Positions 1-12,369 of a stretch of DNA of 64,000 bases are shown here, piece after piece; position 1 is the stretch's first letter; each line of letters begins with the position of its first letter. Under the pieces are notes generated by a model. The model saw nothing but the letters and a program-made list of their open reading frames with translations, had not been told where the DNA came from and did no database searches. The DNA comes from Lactarius indigo (lineage: Eukaryota > Basidiomycota > Agaricomycetes > Russulales > Russulaceae), in contig JAFKAC010000015.1 in NCBI GenBank assembly GCA_025766275.1, positions 62,001 through 126,000 of the forward strand, read 5' to 3'. The position numbers were made by a program, and so were the translations under genes.

Positions 1-1710
1 TGCGTTGCCAAGTTGATAATGTGCACGAGACATCTGCATGAGCCAGCATAAGAAAGGGTAGTAGGACCAACATATGAGTGGTACATACCTAATATGTCGC
101 TGTTTGATGTTGAAAGAGGATCCGGTCTTGTGTTGGTAATAGTCCATGAATTCTTGAAGCATAGTTTCATTGTTCTTTGCATTGTCACAGGTGATGTGTC
201 TGACCTAGAGAATTGAGTTGTGGTTGTACAACTCACGAGTTACCAACCTTACCTTGTGTACAATCTGGAGACGGTCGCACACCTTATATAGTGCTTGGCC
301 AAGTCATTTGCCATTGTGGGCTGTGTTCATTTGAACAAACCCAAGTAAAGCTTGCTCAACTGTCCACTCCCCAGGTCCGCACTCTTCAATCCAGTGGCCA
401 GTGACAGTGAAGTAGGCGTCACAATTGCTGGCTTGCCATGTGTCACACATCAGACTGACTTCACCACTGACAGTGGGACCCTAATAAGTGAATGTGATAT
501 AATATCAGCTGAAAGTAATTAAAAAAATAAAAGGAAAAAAAAAAAAAACATTAAGGTGATCCCATAACAAGCACAGTTGTTGCTTGAACATCTTGATAAT
601 GTGCCCTTGTGACTGCTTGGGTGAGGGAAGTCAAATACTGGTGTTCTGGGGAGCTTGGGATGTGATGTTAAGCATTTTCTTGAACGCGGCATTATTGAAT
701 GCCAAAATCGGCTATAATGCTCATGCACATTAGTATGGGACACTTGGAGAAATAGAGGTATAAAGTACATACCTGATTTATTTGGATAAGCCACTCAAGG
801 GCAGCGGTCTTGAGAGCCTTGCTGCTAAATGGGATTGGCCTTGCACCTGGGTCTTCGGGGCCAAAATACTCCATAACTGATGGTTCCTTGTCAACACACT
901 TGCACTGCTTGGAATCCAAAGGTAGCATAGAGTTAAACTTGTTTGCGTTGCACCATTTTCGATAGTGTGTCTAAGATATGAATGTGGGATTAATAAAAGT
1001 GATCCCAATGTGATGAACACATCACAAGACATACCATGTGCAGAGCTGCTGCATGACAGTGAAGGGTGGAATGTTCACCTATCAGAACTTTATCCTGCTT
1101 AGGGCATCCTAGACCCTGCCTATGAAATGTGATAAGAAAGCACCAAAGTGAACCAAAAAAAAAAAAAGGTCACTTACACGCACAGGTTACACCACATACA
1201 TTCCTTGTTTTGACCCAGTATATGGGGTACTGCAGTGAAAAAGACCTTGATGTTGGCTGTTGGGTCAGTCCTGTTCAGCCGTTCATTTTGCAGATCGTCG
1301 ACATCGTCAATCTCAATAATTGAAACATCAGTTTGCAGCCCTGTTGAGAGTTGCCTGGGGGTCTTCTTTGGCTTCTTTGCTTTGGGGAGATCTGCGGCAA
1401 CATCAGCATTGTCATCTGTGTCAAGTGTGCTGTGTGACGAAAGCTGGCCAGGTCACTTAGTTGAAGTCCAAGTTGGCACTGGACCAGGGCTTGGGGACAA
1501 TGACTCCACATCAAAATCTGTGGGCATTGTTGACACAAATGGCTCAGGGACAGCCTGGACCAGTGAAGAGGGTTGAGGCATGGAAGCCAAGCCCATAGAT
1601 GCGACAGTGACAGCCCTGCGATGTGAAGTCAGCTCTAAGTTACCTGCATTTTTGGCTTTCAATTTTGCCGTGGGCAGTATTTTGCAGGTACTAGCTGGTT
1701 GGAAAGACAT
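1..1710 (-). pseudogene. BED-finger hAT transposase, degraded
   Basis: Minus-strand translation in several exon-like blocks resembles agaricomycete hAT transposases. A Ser/Pro-rich N-terminus starts at an ATG at 1710. A BED-type finger follows around 1200-1030, with CxxC near 1200 and HCHAAALH near 1060. The block EYFGPEDPGARPIPF then ALEWLIQINQ lies at 880-775, and the catalytic-core block SLMCDTWQASNCDAYFTVTG at about 460-400, followed by GHWIEECGPGEW. A premature TGA near 330 lies where relatives usually have Trp or Arg; CGA to TGA would explain it. Intron-like gaps separate the blocks, and the C-terminal catalytic and dimerisation parts are outside the window. Not expected to be active. 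Confidence 0.6.
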
Positions 1711-2068
1711 GGCCTATGGGGGTAAAAAAATAGACTTGAAGAGGCTTGATTTTTGTATGGGAATACAGCATGGTAGCAACTTTAGATGAGTTGAGTTGCA
1801 CAGTCAGTAGCTGCAGATCACGGCCACTTGAATTCATGCGCACGCGTATCAGACCAGGAATTTGCTGGCAAGGAACACTGTTGATGTAACATTGATGGCA
1901 TGGCCCTGCAAACCAGAGCCCAGGCCACAGGCTGTGCAAGTGGCCCACCTAATTTGCAGCCTGAGCCTCAAGCCCCTTTGGGCTGCCTCTGTGGCCAAGG
2001 CCTGGCCTGTCTTATGTTGGCTGGCTTAGGCTGGCTTCAGGCCTACGGGCCGGGCTGGGAAATCACTA
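1..2068 (-). mobile_element. hAT-family DNA transposon, partial and decayed
   Basis: The stretch holds a transposase relic (1-1710) preceded on the minus strand by about 300 bp rich in GGCC, CAGGCC and GCCCGGCC words (about 1890-2060), like the subterminal repeats of fungal hAT elements. The outer end reads TAGTGATTTCCC on the minus strand and stops at 2068. The 8 bp that follow (GTACAGTC, 2069-2076) occur uninterrupted in the family S LTR at 13025-13032, so the hAT appears inserted into a second copy of that LTR. The other end lies left of the window, so the 8-bp duplication cannot be confirmed. Confidence 0.65.
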
Positions 2069-2741
2069 GTACAGTCACAGTGGAGAGTAGACATGCTTGA
2101 CACCTTTATGCAAGATGCTATGTCAGGTGATCACACTGTGGCATGCTGAGTGGAGAACCAAGAGGACAAGTTAATATTGGTGAAGAGAGAGGGAAGTACA
2201 AAGAAATGTGCACCTGAGTGGAGAACCAAGAGAACAAGTTGGTTCCACTCAGGACACTACATGAGGGTTTATATACACTACTGCAGCTGAGTTTGAATTA
2301 CTACAGAACCTTGTTACTAAAGGTAGGTGTAATAGTAATGAGTCAGATGCTGACGTGTCATGTGTAATAATAGCCTTATCTATTGTGCTGACTGATGCAC
2401 AGTCATTAAGGCTGACAGAACAATGACATGTCCTTATCCATGAGTCATAACCCTATGACAACGTAGTCTAGAACTATCTAGAACCTTCCCTGCTTATCAT
2501 CCAATAAGAAACTACTTTACTAATGAGGAAAGTGACCTAGAAAGGTAGTAACCAATAAGGCAGTTACTATCCCAGGGTCACATGCTTGTGGGTGCACATG
2601 TTGGCATCACGTGACTAACCATCTTATCATATCTAATGATAAGGACTTGGACATTTGAGCACAACATTGGAGACTTATATCTCTACCAAATAAATCTGTA
2701 AAAATATGGAAAAATTAGGCAAAAATAAAGTGTCCATGACA
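2069..2741 (+). repeat. Family S LTR fragment, left end cut by hAT
   Basis: This stretch aligns throughout with the 3' two thirds of the complete solo LTR at 12923-13696. Shared stretches include GAGTGGAGAACCAAGAGGAC, the region around GTTTATATACA, and the terminal TGACA. Its right end at 2741 abuts copia coding sequence. Its left part is displaced by the hAT element. Coding capacity: none seen. Confidence 0.75.
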
Positions 2742-2754
2742 ACGGGACACTTAG

Positions 2755-3290
2755 CCTCCTTCATGGACTGCTATTGACCCAAGCACTGGGCTGCCACCAT
2801 CTGGGTACTTCACTACCTGAAAAGCATGCGACTCCACACACTTACACTGGGCAGGTGAAATTCCTTGAATCTTTCGGGATACTCCAATTCTGACTACACT
2901 AACTGCATAGACACCAGCCACTCTGTAGGGGGATATTGCTTCACCTTAGGCGTGGGAATGATCTCCTGGTCTTTGCAGAAACAAGCGACTGTCACCAACT
3001 CCTCTTGCTATGCTGAGTACATGGCTCTGCACAATGCTGCTCATGAAGCCATTTTCCTGCGACAACTCCTCAACAAACTCTGCCTCCTTCCCAACCAACC
3101 AACCAAACTCTTCTGCAACAACGATGCCGCCTCCCACCTTACAGAAGACCACGTGTGGCACTCCCACACCAAGCACGTCTGCGTAAAATATCACTATACA
3201 TGTGAGCAGGTGCAGGCTGGAGAGTTGTTGGTATCATGCATCTCCTCAAAGGAAAACATGGCTGATATCCTCACTAAACCACTGGCCAAG
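2755..3290 (+). pseudogene. Copia RT C-terminus and RNase H, interrupted
   Basis: The frame reads through the end of reverse transcriptase (HWAAT.WVLHYLK, about 2780-2825) into Ty1/copia RNase H from 2865. Recognisable blocks are the GYSNSDY start, SHSVGGYCF, the active-site region NSSCYAEYMAL, the H-rich segment TKHVCVKYH and the terminal ADILTKPLAK. The last codon is at 3290. The ending continues at 35304-35354 as ADFQHLCHYLRISLG and then reaches stops. In-frame TGA codons near 2772 and 2854 stand where Arg is expected. A remnant, not a functional gene. Confidence 0.8.
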
Positions 3291-3798
3291 TGTTACACTC
3301 CACCGGCATTAGTCCGACTTGGACTCTGAATAGGCATAATTGACTTAGCAAAAGCTAGGCAAATGGGGACTTCGTATCAACCCAATGCAAGCTGAACAGG
3401 GGCACACTGGCACACACTGCAGCGAAGATGAAGAAGTACTATCCCTTGGTGGATAGAAGCGGAGACACACTTAGTTGGAGACCAAGGCAAGAAGAAGATG
3501 AGTCAAGATGGTGGATTGAAGAAGACCAAGATGGGGAGTCTTGGTCTTCCTGAATGACTACTTATACAGATACGTGTGGGCTTTAAAGCGCCACTAGAAT
3601 AGTAAAGAACCAATAGTGTAACTAGCTCGAACCCTAGTACAGCTATCCTAGGAATGAGTCATACATGAGTCACAATCACATGTGAACTACTAATGCTGAC
3701 TGATGCGAAGTAAGAGTCCATGACTAATATCGATACCGGACCGTAGTCATAACTGGTCATGAGTTATAAGTAGTGAGTCATTAGTTTGTACCGTAACA
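3291..3798 (-). repeat. 3' LTR of element B
   Basis: 508 bp with TGTTAC and GTAACA ends on the plus strand. The minus strand carries a TATA-like TATAAGTA near 3562 and an 11-bp perfect hairpin (3521-3549). The adjoining sequence on the right is the polypurine tract (CCCCCTTTTC on the plus strand, 3803-3812). Confidence 0.92.
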
Positions 3799-5060
3799 TC
3801 ACCCCCTTTTCAGGAGTGAGGCCCACTTCACTAGTCCGCTCTCGATTCCTGCCTCATTTGCTCCACCTTGTCCTCCATTCACTCTAACAGGTTAGCCCTT
3901 TCAAGATGATAGAGACTGTCCTTCTTATCCTTGGCCACCATGTACTTCTCCTCCTGTAGTTGCCAGATCTGCTTCTCCAACTGGTCCTCGGCAAAGGCAA
4001 ATTGCCGGAACTGGCGTAGCTCCTGGGTAAGTGTGACATCCCCAATGCACATTAGTAATAAGTCAGTGGGGTGGCAGTCACAGAGCATGAAGTACTCTTC
4101 ATGGGGGATGAAGGCACGGTTGTTCTTGGGGAGATGCGGCGTTGCGTAAAGGGGTTTGCCATAGAGGAGACCAGATCCCAGAGCTAGTCCAAGTACGAAG
4201 GGGTCTCCTCCATGGATAACCTGTACATGGGAGGCTTGTATCGTCAGTCCGTTGGGGAGCTTGATTGGGAACGGAATGTAATTGGGTCCTCTATTGACCC
4301 GGAACCCTTCAGGGACGATAACCCGGGTTGCTGGGTCTCGCTCACCCATTGGTGTATAACGAGCCACTTGTGCCACTGCAACTTGTCCTCTGTGTAAAGG
4401 GTTCCCCACTGCGTCGACAAGGAAGGGAGTGGCGGCTGGATCTTCAGCGTAGAATTCATGTGTGAGGAATGCATGCCTGATGGGGTAATGGTCTCTAAGC
4501 TCGTCTTCATCCTCAGTTTGGTCCAGTACTCCTTTCACTCCTTCATCATCTGTCGTCAGCAAGCGGCAATATGCAGTTGCTCCCGCTGCCACCGTGCCGC
4601 CGTCTCCTTCCATTCTTGTTCGTACTTCTTCATGGCATCGGGGGGTTTCACCACACGGGACAGCTGCTTGAAGCCGAAACAACTTGTCCTCGGTGATGAA
4701 GGTTTCGGGCTCACCGGTGTTAGGGTTTGTGAGGGTGTACATTGGCGGAGGTGCTGGCTGAGTTGTTGTTGGATTGTCATTGAGAGTTCCCTGTATGGGC
4801 ACAGGGAATCGTTGCAGTGTCTGGTGCAATTCTTCAGCAGTGATAGGCCCGTCGTCCTCATGCTGCATGGTGGCACCGTCTGTGGTTGCAGTTCTAATGG
4901 CTGCGGCGTTGTTGGTGGAGTCGGAGTCAACAAGCGTGGTGGAGGAGTTGTTGACAAGGGTAGAGAGGAGTGCGAGCTGGTCATTGCGTCGAGTAGAGGA
5001 CATGGAAGAGAGGAGTGATGGGGACTCATCGTGGTGAGAGGCCACCCTTATATGCGTTTC
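3799..5060 (-). pseudogene. Element B pol C-terminus: post-chromodomain extension
   Basis: An open stretch of about 388 codons (5045-3879) aligns with the C-terminal 350 residues of the intact pol of D. It has an acidic and Thr-rich linker, then RYTPMGERDPATR, NRGPNYIPFPIKLPNG, LLYGKPLYATPHLPKNNRAF and a Glu/Arg/Gln-rich coiled-coil end. It ends early at a TGA at 3879-3881, where D has Arg; the remaining D-like C-terminus follows after the stop. Upstream it is cut at 5060 by element A, and its continuation is at 13739. Confidence 0.8.
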
Positions 5061-5645
5061 TGTTACGATTTTCTTTTGGACTCGTTCTTTCCCATATCAC
5101 CATTCCCTTCCCCACACTATACGAGCCCTGTACGATTACACGGACTTTACAATTACCCGGTTCCTATCACGCGCCCTACTTATCGATGTCCTTGTCTGAT
5201 AGAGTTTGACATGTGCTAGTTTCCAACACGTCCCCAATCACACACAACCCCGCGTGATTCCCTCTTACTTCTGATATATCCATGCCTTGTTCCCTTTATG
5301 CCCATCCCATTGTTCCTTAGCCTAGCGATGGTGCCATCTGTTTGTAGCGACCATACAGCGCGATCTCTATTTAACTCTAGTCACACCTAGCTTGTACGGT
5401 AGACTAGACTTCTTGTGTAAATACTACACTTGTCTAAAACGGAACACCCTTGTGTGCTCTTTGTCTCATGATCCTCGCCTTTGCTAGACCTTCGTGTCTT
5501 AGCCTTCCTCTACGATCCAAGTGACCTGTGTCCTTGTGATCCATGTGCATCATTCTTGCTGAAGTCGAGCCTCTGAGCTCGTACTACCGTTCTGATTGAC
5601 TGACTTAGTACAGGTCGTACTTAACGCCCCTGTAGTGGCATTACA
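5061..5645 (+). repeat. 5' LTR of element A
   Basis: 585 bp from TGTTACG to CATTACA. It carries a TATA-like CTATTTAA near 5367. It lacks the GAAGACCAAGA hairpin seen in the LTRs of B, C, D and E, so A belongs to a different subfamily. Confidence 0.92.
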
Positions 5646-5664
5646 TTAAGTCTAGTCTCTCATC

Positions 5665-7308
5665 GTGGCTCTTACCAGCCGAAGCAGAACCCAGTTTGTC
5701 AAGGAGTATCTGGAACGACATCCACACGACGATCTCCAACCCTCTATCAAAGGAACGGCCCTTTGGAGGAACACGCCACACGACGAAGGGTACTACATCT
5801 ACGACCCCGACAAACTCTCATATGAACCAGTCAAATACATCGAAGATCAACACATCTGGGCCTACATTGCCTATTCCGACTCGAAACACTCCTGGTACTC
5901 ATATAAACCAGTCCCCGCACATCTCGGACTAGGACCAGGAAAAGGCCATATCCAAGCCATTGATGCTGACTCAGACGTCAAAGAACCCGCATCAGAACCC
6001 GATTCCGAATTAGAAAACAATCCCACCCTTACCCCTACTATCCAAAGACCAGTTGACTTCACATCGTATGCCAACATGTCCACCACCCAACTCTCCACCA
6101 CCCTCACTACCACCCAACCTACAGGAGCCTCGTCAGCGAATCCTTCAGGTAGTGGAGGACATCCTCTGGGAGGAAGTCTGTCAGCAAGTGGAGGAGGCTC
6201 TACGGGAAGCACAGGAGGCCATCATGGAGGCGGTGCACCTGGAGGTGGAGGCGGTGCACCTGGAGGTGGAGGTGGTGCACCTGGAGGTGGAGCAGGAGCT
6301 GGCGGTGCTGCAATCGGAGGAGTCCCCCCACCAAACGGACGGCTTGGGGGAAACCCCCCACCAGAATTCACGGGAGACCAAGAAGCCAGTCGACCCTTCC
6401 TTAATGCCTTCGCACTCTACTGAGGAATGAACCCAAACATCCAACAATTAACCCTCCCCTATTCCCGAGCAATGACTTTCCTCTCTTACATCAGAGGCCC
6501 ACTCATAGACAACTGGGTGGAAGAACAGATACAATGGCTAGCCGACCAACTTGCAGGCGGAGTAGCCATGAACACGGAGAACTTGTGGAATACCATAGAA
6601 ACTCGCTTTGTTCAGGCGTACACGGACACTACTCAACAACAAAAAGCACGACATGCTATTCAAAGCCTGCGAATGGACAAGGAGGATATTGACACATACA
6701 TCACCAAATTCTCCAACCTAGCCAACAAAGCAGGGTACAACAAAGATGAAGCCACCACCCTGGAAATTATCCAGAAGGGACTTCCAAATGCGCTAGTCAT
6801 AAACGCCATCAAGTTCCACCACCCAGTAGATTGGGATGATTGGAAGACAGCAGTCACCCTTCAACAAGCCGAATACCTCCTCCTCAAGGATAGGCTCACC
6901 AAAGGATGAGGTGACAAAAAGGGAGGAGCATCCCGCAATCAGTGGCTATCAGCCCTTACTAAAACAAGAGACCTGAATGCAATGGACGTCAGTCGCACTC
7001 GTGCCTGCACTGCCATAACAGATGACGAAAAAAAGCAACTACAAAAGGAGGGAAGGTGCTTCTGATGCCGGGGCCAGGGGCACATCTCACGATTCTGCCC
7101 TCAAAAACCGGCCACAACCGCTAAAGTCGCAAGCACCAGTGACACAACCCCACCCACAGCCATGATCTCTATGACAGCATCGCGACCTCTTTCGAATGAA
7201 GAACAAGCGGAGGCACAAGTGGCGGCCCTTTTTGCTCAAACCCCCGAAGTCCACGAGCTTATGGTAGACAAGCTCTTCAGACAAAAGAAGGATTTTCTGA
7301 ACACTTGA
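5665..7308 (+). pseudogene. Element A gag
   Basis: Structural protein of the element. The N-terminal alignment with gag of C and D begins at a GTG (5665), not an ATG. Residues about 170-215 are Gly/Ala/Pro-rich, built from a short repeat encoding GGGGGAP. A capsid-like segment (about 6427-6905) contains the run from MNPNIQQ to SYIRGPLIDNWVEEQ, and a CCHC knuckle lies at 7054-7095. The frame is broken by TGA at 6421, 6907 and 7063, each explicable as CGA to TGA. The natural stop is the TGA at 7306-7308, inside the overlap with pol. It encodes no active product as it stands. Confidence 0.82.
7290..7296 (+). promoter_or_regulatory. Degenerate -1 frameshift site (GGATTTT)
   Basis: The heptamer sits where C and D carry GGGTTTT, a canonical X XXY YYZ slippery site. 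Here the third base is A, so codon re-pairing after slippage would be poorer. The -1 frame continues from here into pol as GFSEHLNPVAW, matching GGFSGRLNPSAW of the other elements. It is either a mutated site or a tolerated variant. Confidence 0.55.
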
Positions 7309-10300
7309 ACCCGGTGGCCTGGGCTAGAGCATTAAAACTTAGCGTGTACAATAGCAGATTCCGATCTATGCGAATTCCAGTTCTTTTCAAATCTGCTCAC
7401 ATGATGGCCGAACAAAACGTCCTCATCGACTCCGGCGCAACTGATAATTTCATAAGTGCAAATCTCCTGAAACGACTAAAGATTGCTTGGCTAGCCACCG
7501 AATGTCCCATCAAGATCTGGAACGTGGACGGAACCCACAATCAAGGAGGGGAAATTACCTCCTTCACCGACCTCACTGTCAAAATGGGAGGAAAGACCCA
7601 ACATCTCAGATTTCTTATTACCGACCTAGGAAATGATGAAGTCATACTCGGATACCCCTGGTTCACAGCCTTCGAACCAAAGTTCCACTGGCAGGACGCC
7701 ACCCTTGACAAAGAATTCCAACCAGTGGTAATTACCAGCCTAAATTTGTCAGACGAAGCCATGCCTATGGAAGCCACCATTAAGGCATTGGAGACATATC
7801 AACTTGATGAATTGGCCTGGGAGCAACTAGAAAAAGAAGAAGCACCGTACATCTGACTGCGAAAAACAACAACGGCGTCAGAATTAGCACAACAAGAAGC
7901 CGCAAAAAAACCCCAGAAGACTTTTGAAGAAATGATTCCGGAAGAGTACAGAAGGCATCAAAAGGTGTTTAGTGAGGAAGCCTCCCAATGCTTCCCTCCC
8001 TCACAAACATGGGACCATGCTATTGATCTCGTCCCAAACACCCCCAAAACCATGGATTGCAAAGTGTACCCTCTCACAGTCCCAGAGACTGAGAAGCTAT
8101 CCGAGTTTATAACAGAACATCTGGACAAAAAGTACATACAACCATCGAAATCCCCATACGCATCTCCGTTCTTCTTCATCAAAAAAAAGGATGGAAAGTT
8201 GCGCCCAGTACAAGATTACCGCCAGCTCAATGAACTCACTGTAAAGAACCACTACCTGCTCCCCCTAATCCCGGAACTTATCGATCAAATCCGGGAAGCG
8301 CGGCTTTATTTGAAGCTCGACATACGATGGGGATACAATAACGTTCAAATCAAGCCAGGCGACAAGTGGAAAGCAGCGTTCAAGACTAATCAGGGATTGT
8401 TCAAACCACGAGTCATGTTCTTTGGCCTTACCAATTCCCCCAGTACTTTTCAAACCATGATGGACACCATATTCCGAGAACTAGTGCTCATGGGAAAAGT
8501 CATCATCTACATGGATGACATTCTCATCGCGACTGAAGATGATCATGACCACCATAGACAGGTATTACACCGCGTCCTAGACCTCTGTGATGAACACGAC
8601 TTGTACATCAAACCGGAAAAATGCGTGTTCGAGGTCTATGAAGTGGAATACCTAGGGCTAATCATTGGACATGGCAAGTTGCAAATGGACCCCGTAAAGG
8701 TGCAAGGAGTACGAGACTGGAAGGCGCCAAAATCTCTAAAGGAAGTATGAGCCTTTCTGGGCTTCTGTAATTTCTACCGGCGGTTCATAAGGGGATTCTC
8801 CACAATAGCAAGGCCGCTCCATGACCTCACAAAGAAAGACACACCTTGGGAATGGACAAGTGCTAGACAAAAGGCCTTCGATACCATCAAGGAATGAATC
8901 AGTTCCAAACCAGTACTTCTATTTCCAAAATTGAACCACCCCTTTGAAATTGAAGTAGACGCCTCCAGTTACACCTTAGGGGCAGTGCTAAACCAAAAGG
9001 GAGAAGACCAGAAAATGCACCCGGTTGCGTTCTACTCCAAATCGTTAACCAAAACAGAACACAACTACGACATATATGACAGAGAATTATTAGCCATTGT
9101 CAAGGCCCTGTGGACCTGGCGCACATACCTGATTGGCTCTCCCCATCTAATAACCATTCACACCGACCATGCCAACCTCCAGTACTGGAAAGAGCCAAGA
9201 AAGATCAGCTGATGCGTGGCATGAGAGTTCCAAGAACTCTCCGAATACAACTTCATACTCAAACATATCCCCGGTACCAAAAACACCCAGGCGGATTCCT
9301 TATCAAGGCGCCCTGATTACGACGATGGAACAGCGGATAATGACCACATCACAGTACTCCCGGAAGAAGTATTCTTGAAAGTCACCCAGACGTCCATGCA
9401 TGATATGAACATATGGACCCAAATTACCCAAAACATGGAGGAATCTGCGGTACTCCTGTGGGTTGAGCCCCACAACCTAAAAAAGCACGATGGCCTATGG
9501 TGGAAAGGAGACGCCCTCGTTGTTGTGGGAAACAACGATCTTAAGCGGGGGGTAATCACCTTTTTCCACAATACCCCAAGCGCAGGACACCCAGGAATTG
9601 CAAACACCCGAGAACTCGTACGGCGCGACTTCTGGTGGCCAAACATGCAAAAGGACATGGAAGCATACGTCAAGGGATGCGCCACATGCCAAAGCAACAA
9701 AATTAACCCTCATCGACAAAAGCCACACCTATTCCCTATCACCACCGATCCATCGGCCGAACCCTTCGAGGTAGTAGCGATGGACTTCATAGTCAAACTC
9801 CCTGTGTCAAACGGATTTGACTCAATTCTCACCATCACCAATCATGACTGCTCAAAGGCGGCAATATTCATCCCATGTAATGAAACTATAACGTCAGAAG
9901 GAGTAGCCAAACTTTATCTCCAACACGTATACCCCCATTACGGCCTACCCCGAAGAATCTTATCCGACCAAGACCCCAGATTCGCATCCACTTTCATGAG
10001 GCAGCTGTGTAACACCTTGGGGATACAGCAGAACATATCATCAGCATATCACCCCCAGACCGATGGCCAATCGGAACGCACCAACCAGTGGCTAGAACAA
10101 TACTTACGACACTGGTGCAACGTAAGACAAGACAACTGGGCAGAAGTTCTGCCTATGGCACAATTTGCACATAACTTGTGGATAAACACCACGACCAAAC
10201 ACTCCCCATTCTCACTCCTCATGGGATGGGAACCACGAACAAACTGGAATCCCAAACCATCGAGCTGTCCAGCAGTAGATCAACGACTGGAAGAACTACT

Positions 10301-10838
10301 GATCCTCAGACAACACGCTCAGGACAGTATCAAACATGCGCAACAACTTATGGTGCAACAGGGCAAGACGAAATTCACACCTTATCAACAAGGAGATCAA
10401 GTATGGTTAGAGGGGACAAACCTCTGTACCTTCTACCCCACAAGTAAACTTGCCCCAAAACGATACGGACCCTTTAGGATCATTAAGGTTCTATCAGACG
10501 TTTCTTATGAACTGAAACTCCCAGCATCATGGAAGATCCACCCAGTATTCCACGCAAACCTTCTCACACCATATAAGGAGACGGAGATGCATGGCACGAA
10601 TTACCCCCAACCACTGCCGGACCTTATCGAAGGAGAAGAGGAATACGAAGTGGAGTGGATTGAAGACGCCCAGGAACACGGGAGAGGGCGCAAACTCCAC
10701 TACCTAGTAAAGTGGAAGGGATTCCCACTGAGCAACAACACGTGGGAACCCGCAACTAACATGACCCATGCTGCAGATGTTATCAAGGACTATTACAGAC
10801 GATACCCATCTGCCAAAGGGGCTGGACGAACGATATAA
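7290..10838 (+). pseudogene. Element A pol (PR-RT-RH-IN-chromodomain)
   Basis: Polyprotein of a chromovirus entered by -1 frameshift from gag. Protease has LIDSGATDNFI (about 7422-7455). RT carries KKKDGKLRPVQDYRQLN (8185-8235) and YMDDILIA (8507-8530). RNase H has EVDASSYTLGAVL (8950) and TDHANLQYW (9160). Integrase has the HHCC finger (GHPG to GCATCQ, 9590-9692), a DFI acidic residue at 9783, DQDPRF (9967) and QSERTNQWLEQ (10070). A GPF/Y segment leads to a chromodomain (about 10640-10760, YLVKWKGFPLSNNTWEP). Premature TGA codons occur at 7854, 8748, 8895, 9210 and 9222, the last two replacing Arg. It ends with TAA at 10836. Confidence 0.88.
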
Positions 10839-10877
10839 AATAAAGAACGATCGTCCGAGTAATTCCCCAGTCCCACA

Positions 10878-12335
10878 ATGACAGATACACCAATCTCTGA
10901 TACCACCCTTGTCCACGTCCTCAGCAACCCCCAACTTGAAGCCGCCCTCGAGCGAGGGATTGTCACCATCGACCTCTCAGATATTCCCCGACTGTCACTA
11001 CCACCATCCCCCCAGTCCACCATGACCATCGACCCCGTCCCCATCGTACCTCGAACTCCAGAACGAGAACCTGGAGAACTCACCCCATCAACGCCAGAGG
11101 AAGGACAATACTCCCCTACACCTCCTCCCCAGCAACCACCCACTTCCCCTCCCAAACCACCTGTACCTTCACCACCATCATCCTCACCCTCTACTTCGCC
11201 ACCACCACTCGAACCTTTCACCCCAGTCCGCGTCCACACCCCTATCGACTACAACCAACCCGACTCCCCTCCCAAAGATCTCGATGACCCAGGCACCCCC
11301 TTCTTTCCGAATACACAAGGTACCCCGAAGTTTTACCCATTACAGATCCCGCTACCTGATGGTGGATCCAATACGGCGAAGTACATTTACTATCGCAAAG
11401 GATTCACCGAGGTAGTAGGAACGATGGGTGCTAGGCAACCACAATACGGAGAAACGGTCTACCTCTCATCACTTAGGCCCAACGTCTCGGCACCCCCCTT
11501 CACAGCCGAGCAACTTCAATTCTTCGACCCCCATGACATCCGTGCTTGTGCCCTGGATGAGACCCTCATTGAGCTTAACTCCCCACAACTCACGGCTGAG
11601 GTCACTAGGCTGCACACTGGGCTACTCGCACTCCAAGAAATCGACGAGAAGTGCGAGAAACTTGAAGATGATGCACGCAAGTTACGGGCGGAGCGACTCA
11701 CGGTCATGCTGGCCAGCACAAAAAGATGACTTCAGTATGCGGGGGCTCTCGCCACCATCGGCAACAAATATGCACGAATGATGGCGCTCCCAGCTCCGCT
11801 CCGACACCCGCGTTACGCTATCCCCTTCTCCCCATGGTGGGGAGGACCACTAGAATTCCCCCGCCTAGCTGACAAACCCCACCGACGACGTTGCTACCAC
11901 TGCAACAGTCCCCACCATCTTGTACGTGATTGCCCCATCAGACCACAACCGGCATGCCAACACTGCCAGAGTCAAGAGCACCAGTCCTATCGATGTATCT
12001 TCCGCCATGCAGGGATGGTCGCTGAGGTTATCACCACCTCCCAAGCAGACGAACGTATTTGGCAAGCAGTAGCCACCGAAGCGACCACTTCCTTCACTGT
12101 CCCAGAACCACCAACAGTCGCAGCCAAGACTCAAGAAAGGTGGTGCGGACGGTGCTTCTGTGCTAATGCCAATCACGACGAGATCCGATGCCCTCAGTAT
12201 GAGATGTGCCGTAAGTGTGGACGCCGAGGACCTCTCTTCTTCCTCAAAACCCACTACTGTCAACTCGACGTCTCTCTGTGGCCAGAGAACAATCTCGATG
12301 CCGACATCTATGACCTTGTCGACCCAGAGTCCTGA
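10878..12335 (+). pseudogene. Element A third ORF: coiled coil and zinc knuckles
   Basis: This separate ORF follows pol after a 39-bp gap and precedes the polypurine tract. The first 283 codons hold a Pro/Ser-rich segment (about residues 60-120), a globular-looking block (YPLQIPLPDGG to YGETVYLSSLRPN) and a Glu/Leu/Arg coiled coil. A TGA at 11727-11729 (probably CGA) separates it from the second part. That part holds CYHCNSPHHLVRDC and CQHCQSQEHQSYRC, both CX2CX4HX4C, and two further Cys/His clusters (12144-12192 and 12208-12260). The globular block and coiled coil align in order with the post-chromodomain extension of B, C, D and E pol. Function unknown; the knuckles suggest RNA or DNA binding. 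Confidence 0.7.
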
Positions 12336-12369
12336 AGTCGAGGCGTCTTCAGACCAAGACGGGGGGTAA

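Noticed and set aside
1691..2100. Frames in the GGCC-rich region upstream of the hAT transposase
   Set aside because: Low-complexity subterminal repeat; no domain similarity.
4458..5018. 186-codon plus-strand frame in element B, and similar 27874-28626 in D
   Set aside because: Antisense shadow of the pol extension; the Cys/Val-rich composition matches the reverse of its codons.
5665..12335. Reading TGA as a sense codon (alternative code or recoding) in element A
   Set aside because: Intact D and the NLR genes use the standard code, and the TGAs fall on CpG-derived CGA sites; mutation is simpler.
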